Source of the DNA: Prorocentrum cordatum
Lineage: Eukaryota; Sar; Dinophyceae; Prorocentrales; Prorocentraceae
Direction: 5' to 3'
DNA: 64,000 nucleotides
Assembly: GCA_963575745.1 (NCBI GenBank)
Contig: CAUYUJ010003558.1
Coordinates: 591,524 to 655,523, forward strand
The translations under genes and the position numbers were made by a program. Positions 20,969 through 33,216 of this stretch are shown here, in pieces. The notes beneath the pieces were generated by a model. It worked only from the letters and a program-made list of their open reading frames with translations, had not been told where the DNA came from and did no database searches. The first letter of the stretch is position 1. Each line of letters opens with the position of its first letter.

Positions 20969-23100
20969 AACATGATCGACCCACGAACCCTGGAAAGAAT
21001 CTAGAAATATAAAGCCTGGCAACGTTTGCAAAACACCTGATTGGGCGACGGGCAACTGCAATGCTGAGTGTATCGATCTTGATGTACCGTGCCAAAGGCT
21101 GTGCTGTGCTGCGTCGAGCTGAATTGCGATATGCCATGCCGCGATTGTGCTCTATAGCGTTGTGGATTGAGTCCTCCTTTGCATCCGAGTCCTCACCGAA
21201 CTGATCTGGATCTTAAGCTCGAGCTGCCTGAGCACATAGAAGCTGCCCCAGAGCGAATTGACAGGGGGACATGCCAGGAGGACTCGCCGCGGAACGTCCC
21301 AAAGGACGCACCAGAGGACGTGCCAGGGGCCGTGCCATGGGCCATGGGGACGCACCGCGGGACGTGCCAAGGGGACGCGCTACGGAGCATGCCAATGGAC
21401 GTGCCACGGGACGTGCCAAGGGGACTCGCCACGGGACGCGCCACGGAACGAGCCAAGGAGCCTGCCAAGTTGCAATGCTGAGTGTACCGGACTTGATGTA
21501 CCGTGCCAAAGGCTGTGCTGCGCTGCGTCGCGCTGAATTGCGATGTGCCATGCCGCGATTGTGATCTATAGCGTTGTGGATCGAGTCCTCCTTTGCATCC
21601 GAGTCCTCACCGAACTGATCTGAATCTTAAGCTCGAGCTGCCTGAGCACATAGAAGCTGCCCCAAATCGAATTGACAGGGGCACATGCCGGAAGGACCCG
21701 CCGCGCAACCCGTCCCAAGGGACGCGCCAGGCGACGTGCCAGGGGACGTCGGGACGTGCCAAGGGGACGCGATACGGAGCATGCCAATGGACGTGCCACG
21801 GGACGTGCCAAGGACGCGCCGCGCGACGTGCCAAGAGGACTTGCCAGAGGACGCGCCACGGAACGTGCAAAGGAACCGGCCAGGTTGCAATGCTGAATGT
21901 ATCGACCTTGATGCAACGTGCCAAGGGCTGTGCTGCGCTGCGCCGTGCTGAATTGCGATGTGCCATGCCGCGATTGTTCTCTATAGCGTTGTGGATCGAG
22001 TCCTCCTTTGCATCCGAGTCCTCACCGAACTGATCTGGATCTTAAGCTCGAACTGCCTGAGCACATAGAAGCTGCCCCAGAGCGAATTGACAGGGGGACA
22101 TGCCAGGAGGACGCGCCGCGGAACGTCTCAAGGGACGCGCCAGAGGACGTGCCAGGGGACGTGCCATGGGGACGCACCGCGGGACGTGCCAAGGGGACGC
22201 GCTACGGAACGTGCTGGGGACAAGCGTTTCGCTCGAGACATCCTGTCAAAATCCTCACGCTAGACATCCGCCTGGGCGACCTGGACACGTGAAAACAAGC
22301 ATTTCGCTCAACGCATCCTTAACACATCCTCATGCTAGACATCCGCCTGGGAGAACTGGACACGTGAAAACAAGTGGCTCGCTCGAGATATCCTCAACAC
22401 ATCTTCATGTCAGACGTCCGCCTGGGTGACCTGGTAACGTGAAAACAAGCGTTTCGCTCACTACATCCTCAGCGCATCCTCATGCTAGACATCTGCCTGG
22501 GCGACCTGGACACGCAAAAGCAAACGTCACGCTCATGTTAAGCATCCGCCTGGGCGACCTGGACACGTGAAACCAAGCGTTTCCCTCCAGACGTTCTCAA
22601 CACATCCTCATGCTAGACATCCGCCTGGGCAACCTGGACACGTGAAAACAAGCGTATCTCTTGAGACTTCCTCAACATATCCTCATGCTAGACATCCACC
22701 TGGGCGAACTGGACGCGTGAGCGTCTCGCTCGAGACATCCTCAGCACATCTTCATGCTAGACATCTGCCTGGGAAACCTGGACGTGTGAAACCAAGCGTC
22801 TCGCCCGAGACATCCTCAAGACCTGGGCACGTCAAAGCAAGCATTTCACTTGAGAGATCCTCTGAATTCTGGCCCCCAGGAGAGGACAATCTATACCACA
22901 AAAGACGCGTTGCGCTAGAGACATCCTCAACAATTTCTGCAGAACAAGCGTTTCGCTCGGGACACCCTCGATGTTTTGTTCGCCGGCCCTACTCGACCTC
23001 GATATTTACCGCAGATGAAATTCGCCGGCCCTACAGCCGTTGATTCAAGGGGTAACCCTCTAGAAGAGAACCCTGGGCCGGAGCCCTTTCCAGGAAAAAA
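20969..23100 (+). mobile_element. R1 composite element, copy II
   Basis: Head at 20969. Three long units follow, with the TTTGCATCCGAGTCCTCACC block at about 21178, 21592 and 22007 (spacing 414-415 bp). The 75-bp array spans about 22225-22870, with unit starts at 22261, 22336 and 22411. The end module contains two TTCGCCGGCCCTAC blocks and AGAGAACCCTGGGCCGGAGC, ending CCCTTTCCAGG. The longest complete copy in the window. Confidence 0.7.
22225..22870 (+). repeat. 75-bp minisatellite inside R1 copy II
   Basis: About eight units of the same 75-bp type as at 19405. Single-base and short indel differences make the spacing 75-77 bp. Confidence 0.85.
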
Positions 23101-23545
23101 AGCTCTGGCCTTCGCATCGCGCCCATCCGCACTGCGAACCTCCAACAACTCTATGAATTCAGGGCGGCTCGGTTTCAAGTTGCGCCCTACGTTTCCAATC
23201 GCCCACGCTCGTCTTGCAAGCTTCCAGCGGCTGCGCGGCTAGAGCCCGGCGTGACTTCAAAATGTGGTTCTCGCCCAGGCGCCCTGCGAGCGTTCGTCGA
23301 ATTGTCTCCAGCAACTGTCGGGGGGGACGAGAGGGGAGGATAGTAAAGGGCAGGGTAGAGAATCAGCTCACGTAGCTGTTTTTTATGGCGACTCCTGGCT
23401 CCAGGAGGCGCCACCGGCGGCGGGGCGGAAACAAGCTGCGTGCAACATATTTCGTACCCTCCTCTCTTTCCCTATTCTAGGCGGGCCCAGGCGGCCAGGT
23501 CGAGCAGGAGGGTTGCTGAAGCGTGCGTCTTGCCCTTGAAAAAAG
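23101..23545. other. Between R1 copies; no gene recognised
   Basis: Contains one diverged member of the 84-bp family near 23195-23290; otherwise nothing recognised. Confidence 0.4.
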
Positions 23546-25199
23546 CATGATCGACCCACGAACCCGGAAAGGAATATAGAAATGTAGCGCGTGGCATCGT
23601 TTTCAAAGACACCTGATTGGGTGACGGGCAAATGGAATGCTGAGTGTATCGATCATGATGTACCCTGCCGAGCGCTGTGCTGTGCTGCACCGTGCTGAAC
23701 TGCGATGTGCCATGCCGCGATTGTGCTCTAGATAGCGTTGTGGATCGAGTGTTCCTTTGCATCCGAGTCCTCACCGAACTGATCTGGATCTTAAGCTCGA
23801 GCTGCCTGAACACGTAGTAGCTGCCCCAGAGCGAATTGACAAGGGGACATGCCAGGAGGACGCGCCGCGAAACGTCCCAAGGGACGCGCCAGGCGACGTG
23901 CAAGGGGACGTGCCATGGGGTCGCACCGCGGGACGTGCCAAGGGGACGCGCTACGGAACGTGTCAATGGATGTGCCACGGGGTGTGCCAGGGGACGCGCC
24001 ACGCGACGTGCCAGGGGGACTCGCCAAGGGACGCCCCACAGAAAGTGCCAAAGAACGTGCCAAATTGTAATGCTGAGTGTATCGATCTTGATGTACCCTC
24101 CCGAAGTCTGTGCTGTGCTGCGCCGTGCTGAATTGCAATGTGCCATGCCGCGATTGTGCTCTATAGCGTTGTGGATCGAGTCCTCCTTTGCATCCGAGTC
24201 CTGACCGAACTGATCTGGATCTTAAGCTCGAACTGCCTGAGCACATAGAAGCTGCCCCAGAGCTAATTGACAAGGTGACATGCCAGGAGGACGCGCCGCG
24301 GAACGTCTCAAGGGACGCGCCAAGCGACGTGCCAGGGGACGTGCCATGGGGACGCACCGCGGGACGTGCCAAGGGGACGCGCTACGGAACGTGCTGGGAA
24401 CAAGCGTTTCGCTCGAGACATCCTGTCAAAATCCTCATGCTAGACATCCGCCTGGGCGACTTGGACACGTGAAAACAAGCGTTTCGCTCAACACTTCCTC
24501 AACAAATTCTCATGCTAGACATCCGCCTGGGCGAACTGGACACGTGAAAACAAGTGGTTCGCTCGAGACATCCTCAGCACATCTTCATGTGAGACGTCCG
24601 CCTGGGTGACCTGGGCACGTGAAAACAAGCGTTTCGCTCGAGACGTGTTCAACACCTCCTCATTCTAGACATCCGCCTGGCGACCTGTACACGTGAAAGC
24701 AAACGTCTCGCTCGAGACATCCTCAACACATCTTCATGTTAGACATCCGCCTGGGCGACCTGGACACGTGAAAACAAGCGTATCTCTCGAGACATTCTCA
24801 ACACATCCTCATGCTAGGCATCCGCCTGGGCAACCTGGACACGTGCAAACAAGCGTCTCGATCGACACTTCCTCAACACATCCTCATGCTAGACATCCGC
24901 CTGGGCGACGAGGACGCGTGAAACCAAGCCTCTGGTCCGAGACATCCTCAACAAATCCTGGCGCTAGACCTCTGCCTGGGCAACCTGGAGGCGTGAAACC
25001 AAGCGTCTCGCTCGAGACATCCTCAAGACCTGGGCACGTGAAAACAAGCATTTCACTTCAGAGCTCCTCTGAATTCTGGTCCCCGGGAGAGGACAATCTA
25101 TAACACAAAATTAACCCAGTGCGACCCTACCTAGGAGTTGGAGCCCCAGGAAAGCAGCATTAGTAGTAACGGTAAACACCGTCCTCCTCCTTGTACTCA

Positions 25200-25400
25200 T
25201 CGTCGTAGTTGCCTTTGCGTTTGCTTGTTTTTGCCTTTGCTTGGTTTTGCTTGTGCGTTGCCTTCGCACACACACGCGTGTTTCTGCATTCGCTCACCGG
25301 GTGGGCTCTCTGATCGTACTGTTGCACATTGCTTTGCTTTGCCTTTCATTTGCTTTGCGTTTGCTGTGCTTTGCTTTGCTTTGCGTTGCTAGTGCTTTGC
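25200..25400. repeat. TTTGC-type pentamer repeat
   Basis: Degenerate TTTGC/CTTTG units, densest at 25325-25400. Confidence 0.8.
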
Positions 25401-25411
25401 TTTGCTGTTGC

Positions 25412-25512
25412 TGTTGATGTAGCTTAGTTAAGCTAAGCTAAGCTAAGCTACAGCTAAGCGAAGCTAAGATGAAGATAAGCTAAGCTAAGCTAAGCTAAGC
25501 TAAGCTAAGATG
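25412..25512. repeat. GCTAA pentamer repeat
   Basis: Runs of AAGCTAAGCTAAGCT with a few interruptions such as GATGAAGATAAG. Confidence 0.9.
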
Positions 25513-25691
25513 AGATGGTCAACGCTGAGCTAAGGAGACGTAACTGGGGGAACCGCGGGGCGGATCCTGGGGGAACCGCCCGGGGCGAGTTCCACTGCCC
25601 GGCCCTTTAAGCACACAGGGTAAGAACCCTTCTAAGCAGAGCCTAGGTAGGGAACAAGCGTTTCGCTCGAAACATCCTCAACACATTCTGA

Positions 25692-27460
25692 ACATGATCG
25701 ACCCACGAACCCGGCAAGGAATATAGAAATGTAAGGCATGGCAACGTTTCAAAGACACCTAATTGGGCGACGGGCAAATGCAATGCTGAATGTATCGATC
25801 TTGATGTACTGTGCCGAGGGCTGTGCTGTGCTACGCCGTGCTGAACTGCGATGTGCCATGCCGCGATTGTGCTCTAGATAGCGTTGTGGATCGAGTCCTC
25901 CCTGGCATCCGAGTCCTCACCGAACTGATCTGGATCTTAAGCTCGAGCTGCCTGAGCAGATGGTAGCTGCCCCAGAACTAATCGACAGAGGGGACATGCC
26001 AGGAGGACGCGCCGCGGAACGTCCCAAGGGACGCGCCAGGCGACGTGCGAGGGGACGTACCATGGGGACGCACCGCGGGACGTGCCAAGGGGACGCGCTA
26101 CGGAACGTGCCAATGGATGTGCCGCGGGACGTGCCAGGGGACGCGCCGCGCGATGCGCCAGGTGGACTCGCCACGGAACGCGCCAAGGAACGTGCCAAGG
26201 TGCAATGTTGAATGTATCGATCTTGATGTACCGTGCCGACGGCTGTGCTGTGCTGGGCCGTGCTGAACTGCAATGTGCCATGCCGCGAGTGTGCTCTAGA
26301 TAGCGTTGTGGATCGAGTCCTCTTTGCATCCGAGTCCTCACCGAACTGATGTGGATCTTAAGCTCGAGCTGCCTGAGCAGATGGTAGCTGCCCCAGAACT
26401 AATCGACAGAGGGGACATGCCAGGAGGACGCGCCGCGGAACGTCCCAAGGGACGTGCCAGGCGACGTGCCAGGGGACGTGCCATGGGGACGCACCGCGGG
26501 ACGTGCCAAGGGGACGCGCTACGGAACGTGCCAATGGACGTGCACCGCGCGACGTGTCAGGGGAACTCGCCACGGGACGCTCCGCGGAACGCGCCAGGCA
26601 ACATGCCAGGCTGTAATGCTCATGATATTGGTTTTGATGTACCGTGCCGAGGGCTGTGCTGTGCCTGGGCGACCTGGACACGTGAAAACACGCGTTTCGC
26701 TCAAGACGTTCTCAGCACATCCCCATGCTAGACATCCGCCTGGGCAACCTGGACACGTGCAAACAAACGTCTCGATCGAGACTTCCTCGACACATCCTCA
26801 TGCTAGACATCCGCCTGGGCGACCTGGACACGTGAAAACAAGCCTCTGGCTCGAGACATCCTCAACAAATCCTCATGCTAGACATCTGTCTGTGCAACCT
26901 GGGGCGTGAAACCAAGCGTCTCCCTCGAGACATCGTCAAGACCTGGGCACGTGAAAACAAGCATTTCACTTGAGAGATCCTCTGAATTCAGGTCCCCAGG
27001 AGAGGACAAGCTTTAACACAAAACAAGCGTTTCGCTCGAGACATCTTCAACCAATTCTGAAAAACAAGCGTTTCGCTAGGGACATCCTCAAATTTTAATT
27101 CGCCGGCCCTCTTCCCACTCGTTATTTATCGCAAAAGAAATCCGCCGGCCCTCTTCCCGTCAAAACCGGGGGGAAACCTCTAAAAGAGAACCCTGGGCCT
27201 GAAGCCCTTTCCGGAAAAAACAATCGTTTCGCTAGGGGGATCCTCAAATTTTAATTCGCCGGCCCTACGCGATCTCGTTATTTATCGCAGAGAAATTCGC
27301 CGGCCCTACAGCCGTCAGATCTGGGGGCAAACCCCTAAAAGAGAACCCTGGGCCTGCGCCCTTTCCGGGAAACAATCGCCTGCCCTATACAGTCGTCAAA
27401 ACCGGGGGGAAACAAAACTAAAAGAGAACCCTGGGCCTAAGCCCTTTCTGGGAATAAAAA
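25692..27460 (+). mobile_element. R1 composite element, copy IV, with a repeated end module
   Basis: The head at 25692 directly follows the truncated end of copy III. Two long units (blocks at about 25904 and 26326), a short 75-bp array (about 26660-26990), then the end module three times over. CTAAAAGAGAACCCTGGGCC occurs at about 27180, 27335 and 27418, each followed by a CCCTTTCNGGGAA end. CCGGCCCTNC blocks lie between. Confidence 0.65.
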
Positions 27461-27665
27461 GCCGGGTGCAAGCACCGGGAAGGGCATTTCAATTGAAATA
27501 AACAATATACCCCGGAGGGGGGATCAACAACAAGTATTTCTTCAGTCGTGAGGTTTCAACAAGAACAGCGACGACAACAACAACAGCAACAACAATCCGC
27601 ACCGCGGAACCTCACCCAACCAGGCGCCCAGGGATGGTGAAGGATCGTGCGGCCACGTCATGTAC
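27461..27665 (+). repeat. Dispersed repeat with CAA/AAC tract, copy 1
   Basis: Shares with 37222-37465 the order GGGTGCAAGC / AATTGAAATAAACAATAT / GGGGGATCA / AGTATTTCTTCAG / AACAACAACA tract / ACAATCCGCACCGCGGAACC / CCCAGGGATGG. The function is unknown; such a layout would fit the end of a retroelement, but this is only a guess. Confidence 0.65.
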
Positions 27666-27883
27666 ACAGGTGTCTGTATACATGTGCGTGAGTTCTACAC
27701 AAACTCGGAACTCTCCAGACCCCAGATTACCGATCCAAGGACACATTCAGGCGACGATGTAGTCTTTGCCTCACGCGACGATGTAAGATTTGCGCGTTGT
27801 CCCAAGGATGCCCCGAACCAGAAACCTTTGCACCTCGTGTCCCGCCACACCACGCCCACATGCTACCATACTGTTCCCAACGC

Positions 27884-30270
27884 TCTTGTGTTGGGTTCTC
27901 GTTTTGAATCGAGCTGGTGTGGTCTCCACGCCTCCCCTCTGCTGCCCCTCGTGCCTCCTGCCTCATACTTCGTGCCTCCAGTCTCCTCCTCCGTACGTTC
28001 CTCCTCCCTTCTCCCCATCGTCCTGCTTACGCCGCCTGGCCACTTTCGTGCGGGGCTCTCCCTGTCGCCACTTTCGCGGGCTCCTGTGGGGTCTAACCGA
28101 ATCGGTAGTCACGCACACCACGTCGAGCTCTCGCGGCCCCCTGCGTGGCTGCGAATTGCGCAGGTGCCGCCGATTTCGCGTGCCTCTGGGAGGTCCAGCG
28201 GAGCGGAGTTGTACGCGGACCCAATTGGGACCTCGCGGCCCCCCTGCGTGGTTGCGAATTACGCAACTGTCGCCACGTTCGTGGGCCCGTGGGAGGTCGC
28301 GCGAAATGGGGTGGTATGCAGACCCATTTGGGACCTCGCTGCTCATTTTGGTGGGCTCCTGGGAGGTCCAGCGGAGTGGGGTGGTACGTGAACCCACGGA
28401 CCTCTCTGCTCCCTGCGTGGCTGCGGGGTGCGCAACTGTCGCCACATTCGTGGGCTCCTGGTAGGTCGCGCGAAGTGGAGTGGTTCGCAAACCTAAATGG
28501 GACCACGCGGCTCCCTGGGGGGCTGCGAGGTGCGCAACTGTCGCAAGTTTCGTGGGCCCCTGTGATTTTCAGCGAAGTGGAGTGGTACGCAAACCCAGTT
28601 GGGACTTCGCGGCTCCCTGCGAGACTGATGCGGCTCCCAGCTGGAGTGGTGCGCACCTGTTGCAATTTTTGTGGGATCCTGGGAGTTCCAGCGGAGTGGA
28701 GTGGTACGCGGACTCAATTGGGGCCTCGCGGCTTCCTGGGGGGCTGCGAAGTGCGCAACTGTCCCCACTTTCGTTGGCTCCTGGGAAGCTCAACGGGGCG
28801 GAATGGTAAGCGGACCCAGTCGGGACCTCGCGGCAACAAACGGTGCAACTGTCGCCACTTCCGCGGGCTCCTGGGAGATCCATCGGAATGGAGTGGTACG
28901 AAGACCTAAATGGGACCTCCCGGCTCCCTGCGTGGCTGCGAATTGCGCAACTGTCGCCACTTTCGTGGGCGCCTGGGGAGCGGAGTGGAGTGGTACGTGG
29001 ACCCAGTTGAGACCTCGCGGCTACCTGCGTGGCCGCGGGGCGCGTAACTGTCGCCACTTTCGCTGCCTCCTGGAAAGTCCAGCGGAATGGAGTGGTACGC
29101 AGACCCAGTTGGGACCTCGCGGCTCCCTGCGTGGCTGAAAGTTGAGCAACTGTCGTCACGTTCGCGGGTTCATGGGAGGTCAAGCGAAGTGGAGTGGTAC
29201 GCAAACCCAGTTGGGACCGAGCAGCTTCTTGCGTGGCTGCGAATTGCGAATTTGTCGCCACTTTCGCCAGCCCCTGGAATGTCAAGCGAATGGAGTGATA
29301 CACAGACCCAGTTGGGACCTCGCGGCTCCCTGCGGAGCTGCGAAGTGCGCAACTGTTGCCACTTTCTTCGGCTCCTGGAGGTCCAGCGGGGTGAAATGGT
29401 ACTCAGGCCCAGTTGGGACCTCGCTGCTCCCTGGGGGGCTGCGAAGTGTGTAACTCTCGCCACGTTCGTGGGCCCGTGGGAGGTCTCGCGGAGTGGGGTG
29501 GTACGCAGGCCCAGTTGGGACCTCGCTGCTCCCTGGGGGCCCTGCGAAGTGAGCGCCTGTGGCCACTTTCGTGGGCTCCTGGGAGGTCCAGCGGAGTGGA
29601 GTGGTACGCAGACCCAGTTGGGACCTCGCGTCTCCCTGGGGGGCTGCGAACGGTGCTCAACTGTCGCCACTTTCGTGGGCTCCTGGGAAATCGTGCGGAG
29701 TGAAGTGGTGCGCAGATCCAGTTGGGACCTCGCGGCTCCCTGGGGGGCTGCGAGGTGCGCAACTGTCGTCACTTGCGTGGGCTCCTGGGAGGTCGCGCAG
29801 AGTGGATTGTACGGGGATCCAATTGGGAACTCGCGGCGCTCTCCCATCACGCAGCGCTCGGCGCTGTCGCATCGCAGCTCGAGGGGAGACCCTTGGCCAC
29901 GCAGTGCCTGGCGCTGCATTTTTCTCCGCGCGGCCTCCCATCCTCAGCTGCCTCTGACCCACCATGCCACCCCGCGCGCTTACCTCGCTCAGCGCGGCGC
30001 GTTGTTCTGCTATAGAGCGAACGCACGGCGCTGTTCTTTCCCACGAAAGTCGCGCTCGGCGCTGCTGTTGTTACTCAACATGGACGCCCCTCCTTCACAC
30101 CCCTCTGTATGCTTATGGCACCGTCTCTAAGTTGCTTATTCCTACGTGCGTTCCTGCATACTCCTGGGAGCGCATGCGCACTGCGGGTCCTGCAACACGC
30201 TTGTTTGCAATGAGCGGCTATTGTATAGACGCCCTATGTGTAGAGAAGGTTGGGTACGTCACTGGGTAAT
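27884..30270 (+). mobile_element. R2 composite satellite element A
   Basis: Head GTTGGGTTCTCGTTTTGAAT at about 27890-27909, a pyrimidine-rich tract (27925-28060), then a core of about 102-bp tandem units (28080-29830). Unit landmarks are GTGCGCAACTGTCGCC, TTTCGTGGGCTCCTGGGAGG and TTGGGACCTCGCGGCTCC. The tail contains TGCAATGAGCGG and ends GAAGGTTGGGTACGTCACTG. Long open frames on both strands follow from the 102-bp (34-codon) period. No protein domain is visible. Confidence 0.65.
28080..29830 (+). repeat. 102-bp satellite core of R2 element A
   Basis: About 17 units, with TTGGGACCTCGCGGCTCC-type landmarks near 28499, 28601, 28721, 28823, 28912, 29009, 29112, 29213 and 29314. The divergence between units is considerable. 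Confidence 0.85.
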
Positions 30271-33216
30271 GTAATACTCACGCTTTGCACGTGGATCCAA
30301 CCAACCGTGTGCAAACTGAGAGAAGCGGCGGCGGTCTTCCGCTCCCCCGACAGCTCGAACCCTCTCACTGTGTAGAACTGTGTCCCTCCTTGCTGCAGCG
30401 CCATACCGAGACAACGAAGCATCTTCTCCCTCGCCCCCCCCCCCTCCCCCGCCAAAAATGAATCACCCAACCGTCCAGCTGGATATAGTGCCACTCCGTG
30501 CCTCCCTTACCTTCGACGTACTTGTCCGCAAACGATTTGTCCAGCCAGTCAGTGATATTCTTGATTGCAGCTCGACCCCAGCCCTGACGGACCCATCGCT
30601 CGCAACTGTACCACCCCCGTTCCGCCGCAATCTCCACATCTTGCCCTGGCTCTTGCCGACTGCAGTCTGCCACCACCTTGCTCCACTTCAAGAGAGCCTC
30701 ACATGCATATCGCCCCAAACCGCCACTTGTAGGAAGCGTGCTTGTCTTCTACCGAAGGCCGCTCAAGCATCTCTTTTGAGGCTGATTTGGGTCACAGAAC
30801 ACCGTCCGGGTTGGCTCGTCCATGTTTTATCATGGACACGAAAGCGCCATCCTCGTCGAAGCAGTGTCTTCAACGACAAACATCCGAGATGAGGAGGTGC
30901 TGGCGCATCCGCCGAGCAGAACTATACTAAACCGCGTCATGGGAGGCACAGCTTCCTTCCCCTCCTCTTGTTCATCCTCCTCCTTCTCCTCCTCCTCCTC
31001 TTGCCCCTTTACTTCTCCTCCATTCCCCCTCCTCGCCCTCGTCTCTCTCTCTCTCTCAGGCTCTCTATCTCTCTCCATTTCTCTCTCTCTCTCTATCTCT
31101 CTCCTTGTCTCTCCCTCTCTCCCTCCCTCTCACTCTTTATATGTTTCCTTATATTTCTCTATTTCTCTCCCATTCTCACTCCCCTTTTCTCTCGCGTGGG
31201 CCGCGAGACGAAGTCTCGTGGCTCTCTCCCTCATCCTCCACTTCCTCCTCCTCCTCCTCCTCTCAACCGTTGTCGTCCTCCACCTACTCCTGCCACCCCT
31301 CTTCCTGTTTCTCGACGAAAGGGAAACACCCGTCTCCTGTCCAACGCTCCAAAGAAAACGGCGACCTCGCATTGCAGCTGTTTCGACGGCATCGCTGGGA
31401 AGACCTGCATCGGTTTGTTCGCGCTGTTGTACTGCATTGTCCGCGGCGCCGTCAACACTGGAACGATGTCTCTTATGCCTGACGGCTCGTTCGACCGTGG
31501 CGCAGCGTGCACCCCCTGCTCCCCCTGCCGAACCTCTCTCCCCCCCAGCCCTCACCAGATTAACTATTGGAGCATCCTGTCTCCGGGGGGCAACACGGCA
31601 ACGACAACAATTGCACCGGCGAGGAACCTTTCAGTAGTGAAACACCATGCTGGGGTTGACACAAACCTCAAATGCATGCGCACGGTAGCGTGGATACGCG
31701 CAGGGAGAGAGGCACCATGCACGCAGCGCCTCTGTGGCACAACAGGCGGCCATTTGCGCAACATCGCCAGATGCTGAAAACCTCGCCTCTCTGGTACAAC
31801 ACCCGCCCATTCTTCAAATCGCATTGTGACACCGAGCAACACATCCTTCCTGGACGTGTGGCTGAAATAGATTTACGCCCCAGCAGTTGCGGGCACAGTG
31901 CAGAACGCGTCTGTCGATGGGACGCGTAGGAACAATCCAAATGGACAAAGCATGCTCTAGACTGGACAATCCAGTGAGAATGCATACCCGAAACTGGCAC
32001 CACCAAGCACCCATTACTTTGGATTTGGCATCATGCGTGAGCCTGCTCACCCAGACTGCAGCACTCTGGACAAAGGAACAAGGTGACGAGCCGAGAGATA
32101 TCAGTCGCGAGCTCGGCGTGAGGCAGCCAAGCCAGAGACTTGAATGCGCTTCCCATGGGAGGACCCACGATATCAGGCAAGTGCAGGAGAAGAAGTGAAA
32201 GCAGGAGGGTAGACGACGGGGAGCAGGATGAGGAGAAGCGCAGACGTCGTGCTATTTTACGGCCTGGGACCCCAAACCTTTCGACCCCATGCCCTGAACA
32301 CGCTTTTCTACAGCGCTTCACCAGGGCAGGTTTCTTGACCGCGGGCCACTTGTTGCGTGTCCTGCGGGCGGCAGACGACCCAGGAGCGCCGCGCTGGCAG
32401 AGAAGTGCAACTCGTAATTGTTCGCGGTGCCTGCAAAAGCGGGTCCCGGGCCTCAGGGTGTCTCGGGTGTTCGTTGACGGGGCGAGGGGAGGGAGCAAGA
32501 AACGTGGGGTGAAGAAGCGTGCGCCTTTCGAGCACCTGTTGGGCCCTCGACTATAATTTTTGATGCCATTCAAGGGCCCTTTCGAGCCTCTTTCATCGCC
32601 CCGTCTCTGCCGTCCGCCCGACTGTCCTGAAGCGCCACCGGGCTAGCATGTCGGGGAGAGCCCGGCCGTGACGGCGAGGGCTCCTCAAAGGCCAAAGAAA
32701 CAAAAAACGTCCGCCCACCCACCTCCCCCCTCTTGGGGGGAAGAGGCTCCACGAGGGGGACCTCCACAAGGTAACCAGAACAGCAAACACCTTCCCGGCG
32801 TCCTCGTTTTCCTCCTCCTCCTCCTCCTCCTCCTCCTCCGTCTCCTCCTTCGTGCTCTGACCGTCGTCGCCTTCCATCTCAGTCTCGTCCTCCCTCTCCC
32901 GCAACATTACGGAGTCGGCGGAATGGCTCAAGTCTTTTGACTAAGATCAGGGACACGCACGTCGTCTGTCAAGCTCTGCGTGTTACCCATTTGCTCTTTG
33001 AGCAGAAAACTGGTACTTCTCCAGCAGTGCTGCGCTGATGGGGGCGTCCGACCAACGTGGCAGTGATACGTACTGTTCGTCTGCGACCCTTCCCGCATAC
33101 GCAAAGCGTGGGGAGGGAGAGTGTTATTAAGAGGCCCAGGGTCCTGAACGAAATGGGCCATGGACCCTGGCATTTCTCCAGCAACGGCTTTGCATCCTGA
33201 GCAGCGTTTCCTAACC
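30271..33216. other. No gene recognised; CT-rich tract inside
   Basis: 30950-31290 is pyrimidine-rich, with CTC and CT microsatellites and a few breaks. Two further CTC runs are at 31245-31262 and 32811-32840. No supported coding frame. A U2-snRNA-like word occurs at 32934-32949 (see findings). Confidence 0.45.

Larger units (their letters stand above)
25111..25653. mobile_element. 543-bp MITE-like insertion in R1 copy III
   Basis: Three other R1 copies read through this point without it: ACACAAAAGAAGCG near 19760, CACAAAAGACGCG near 22900 and ACACAAAACAAGCG near 27018. This gives empty sites. The inserted sequence has CCCTACCTAGG at 25125-25135 and its inverse CCTAGGTAGGG at 25642-25652. 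Inside are TTTGC pentamer repeats (25200-25400) and GCTAA pentamer repeats (25420-25510). There is no coding frame of note. The family is unknown to me, and the target duplication is unclear. Confidence 0.65.
23546..25690 (+). mobile_element. R1 composite element, copy III, interrupted and shortened at its end
   Basis: Head at 23546, two long units (blocks at about 23756 and 24187, 431 bp apart), and a 75-bp array from about 24395 to 25070. The end module is split by a 543-bp insertion (25111-25653). After the insertion it resumes with ACAAGCGTTTCGCTCGAAAC but stops after CATCCTCAACACATTCTGA, where copy IV begins. The CCGGCCCTAC and CCCTTTCCGGG parts are missing. Confidence 0.65.

Noticed and set aside
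25412-25512. GCTAA repeats as a telomere
   Set aside because: The unit does not match the TTTAGGG or TTAGGG types, and the tract is internal, interrupted and inside a small insertion.
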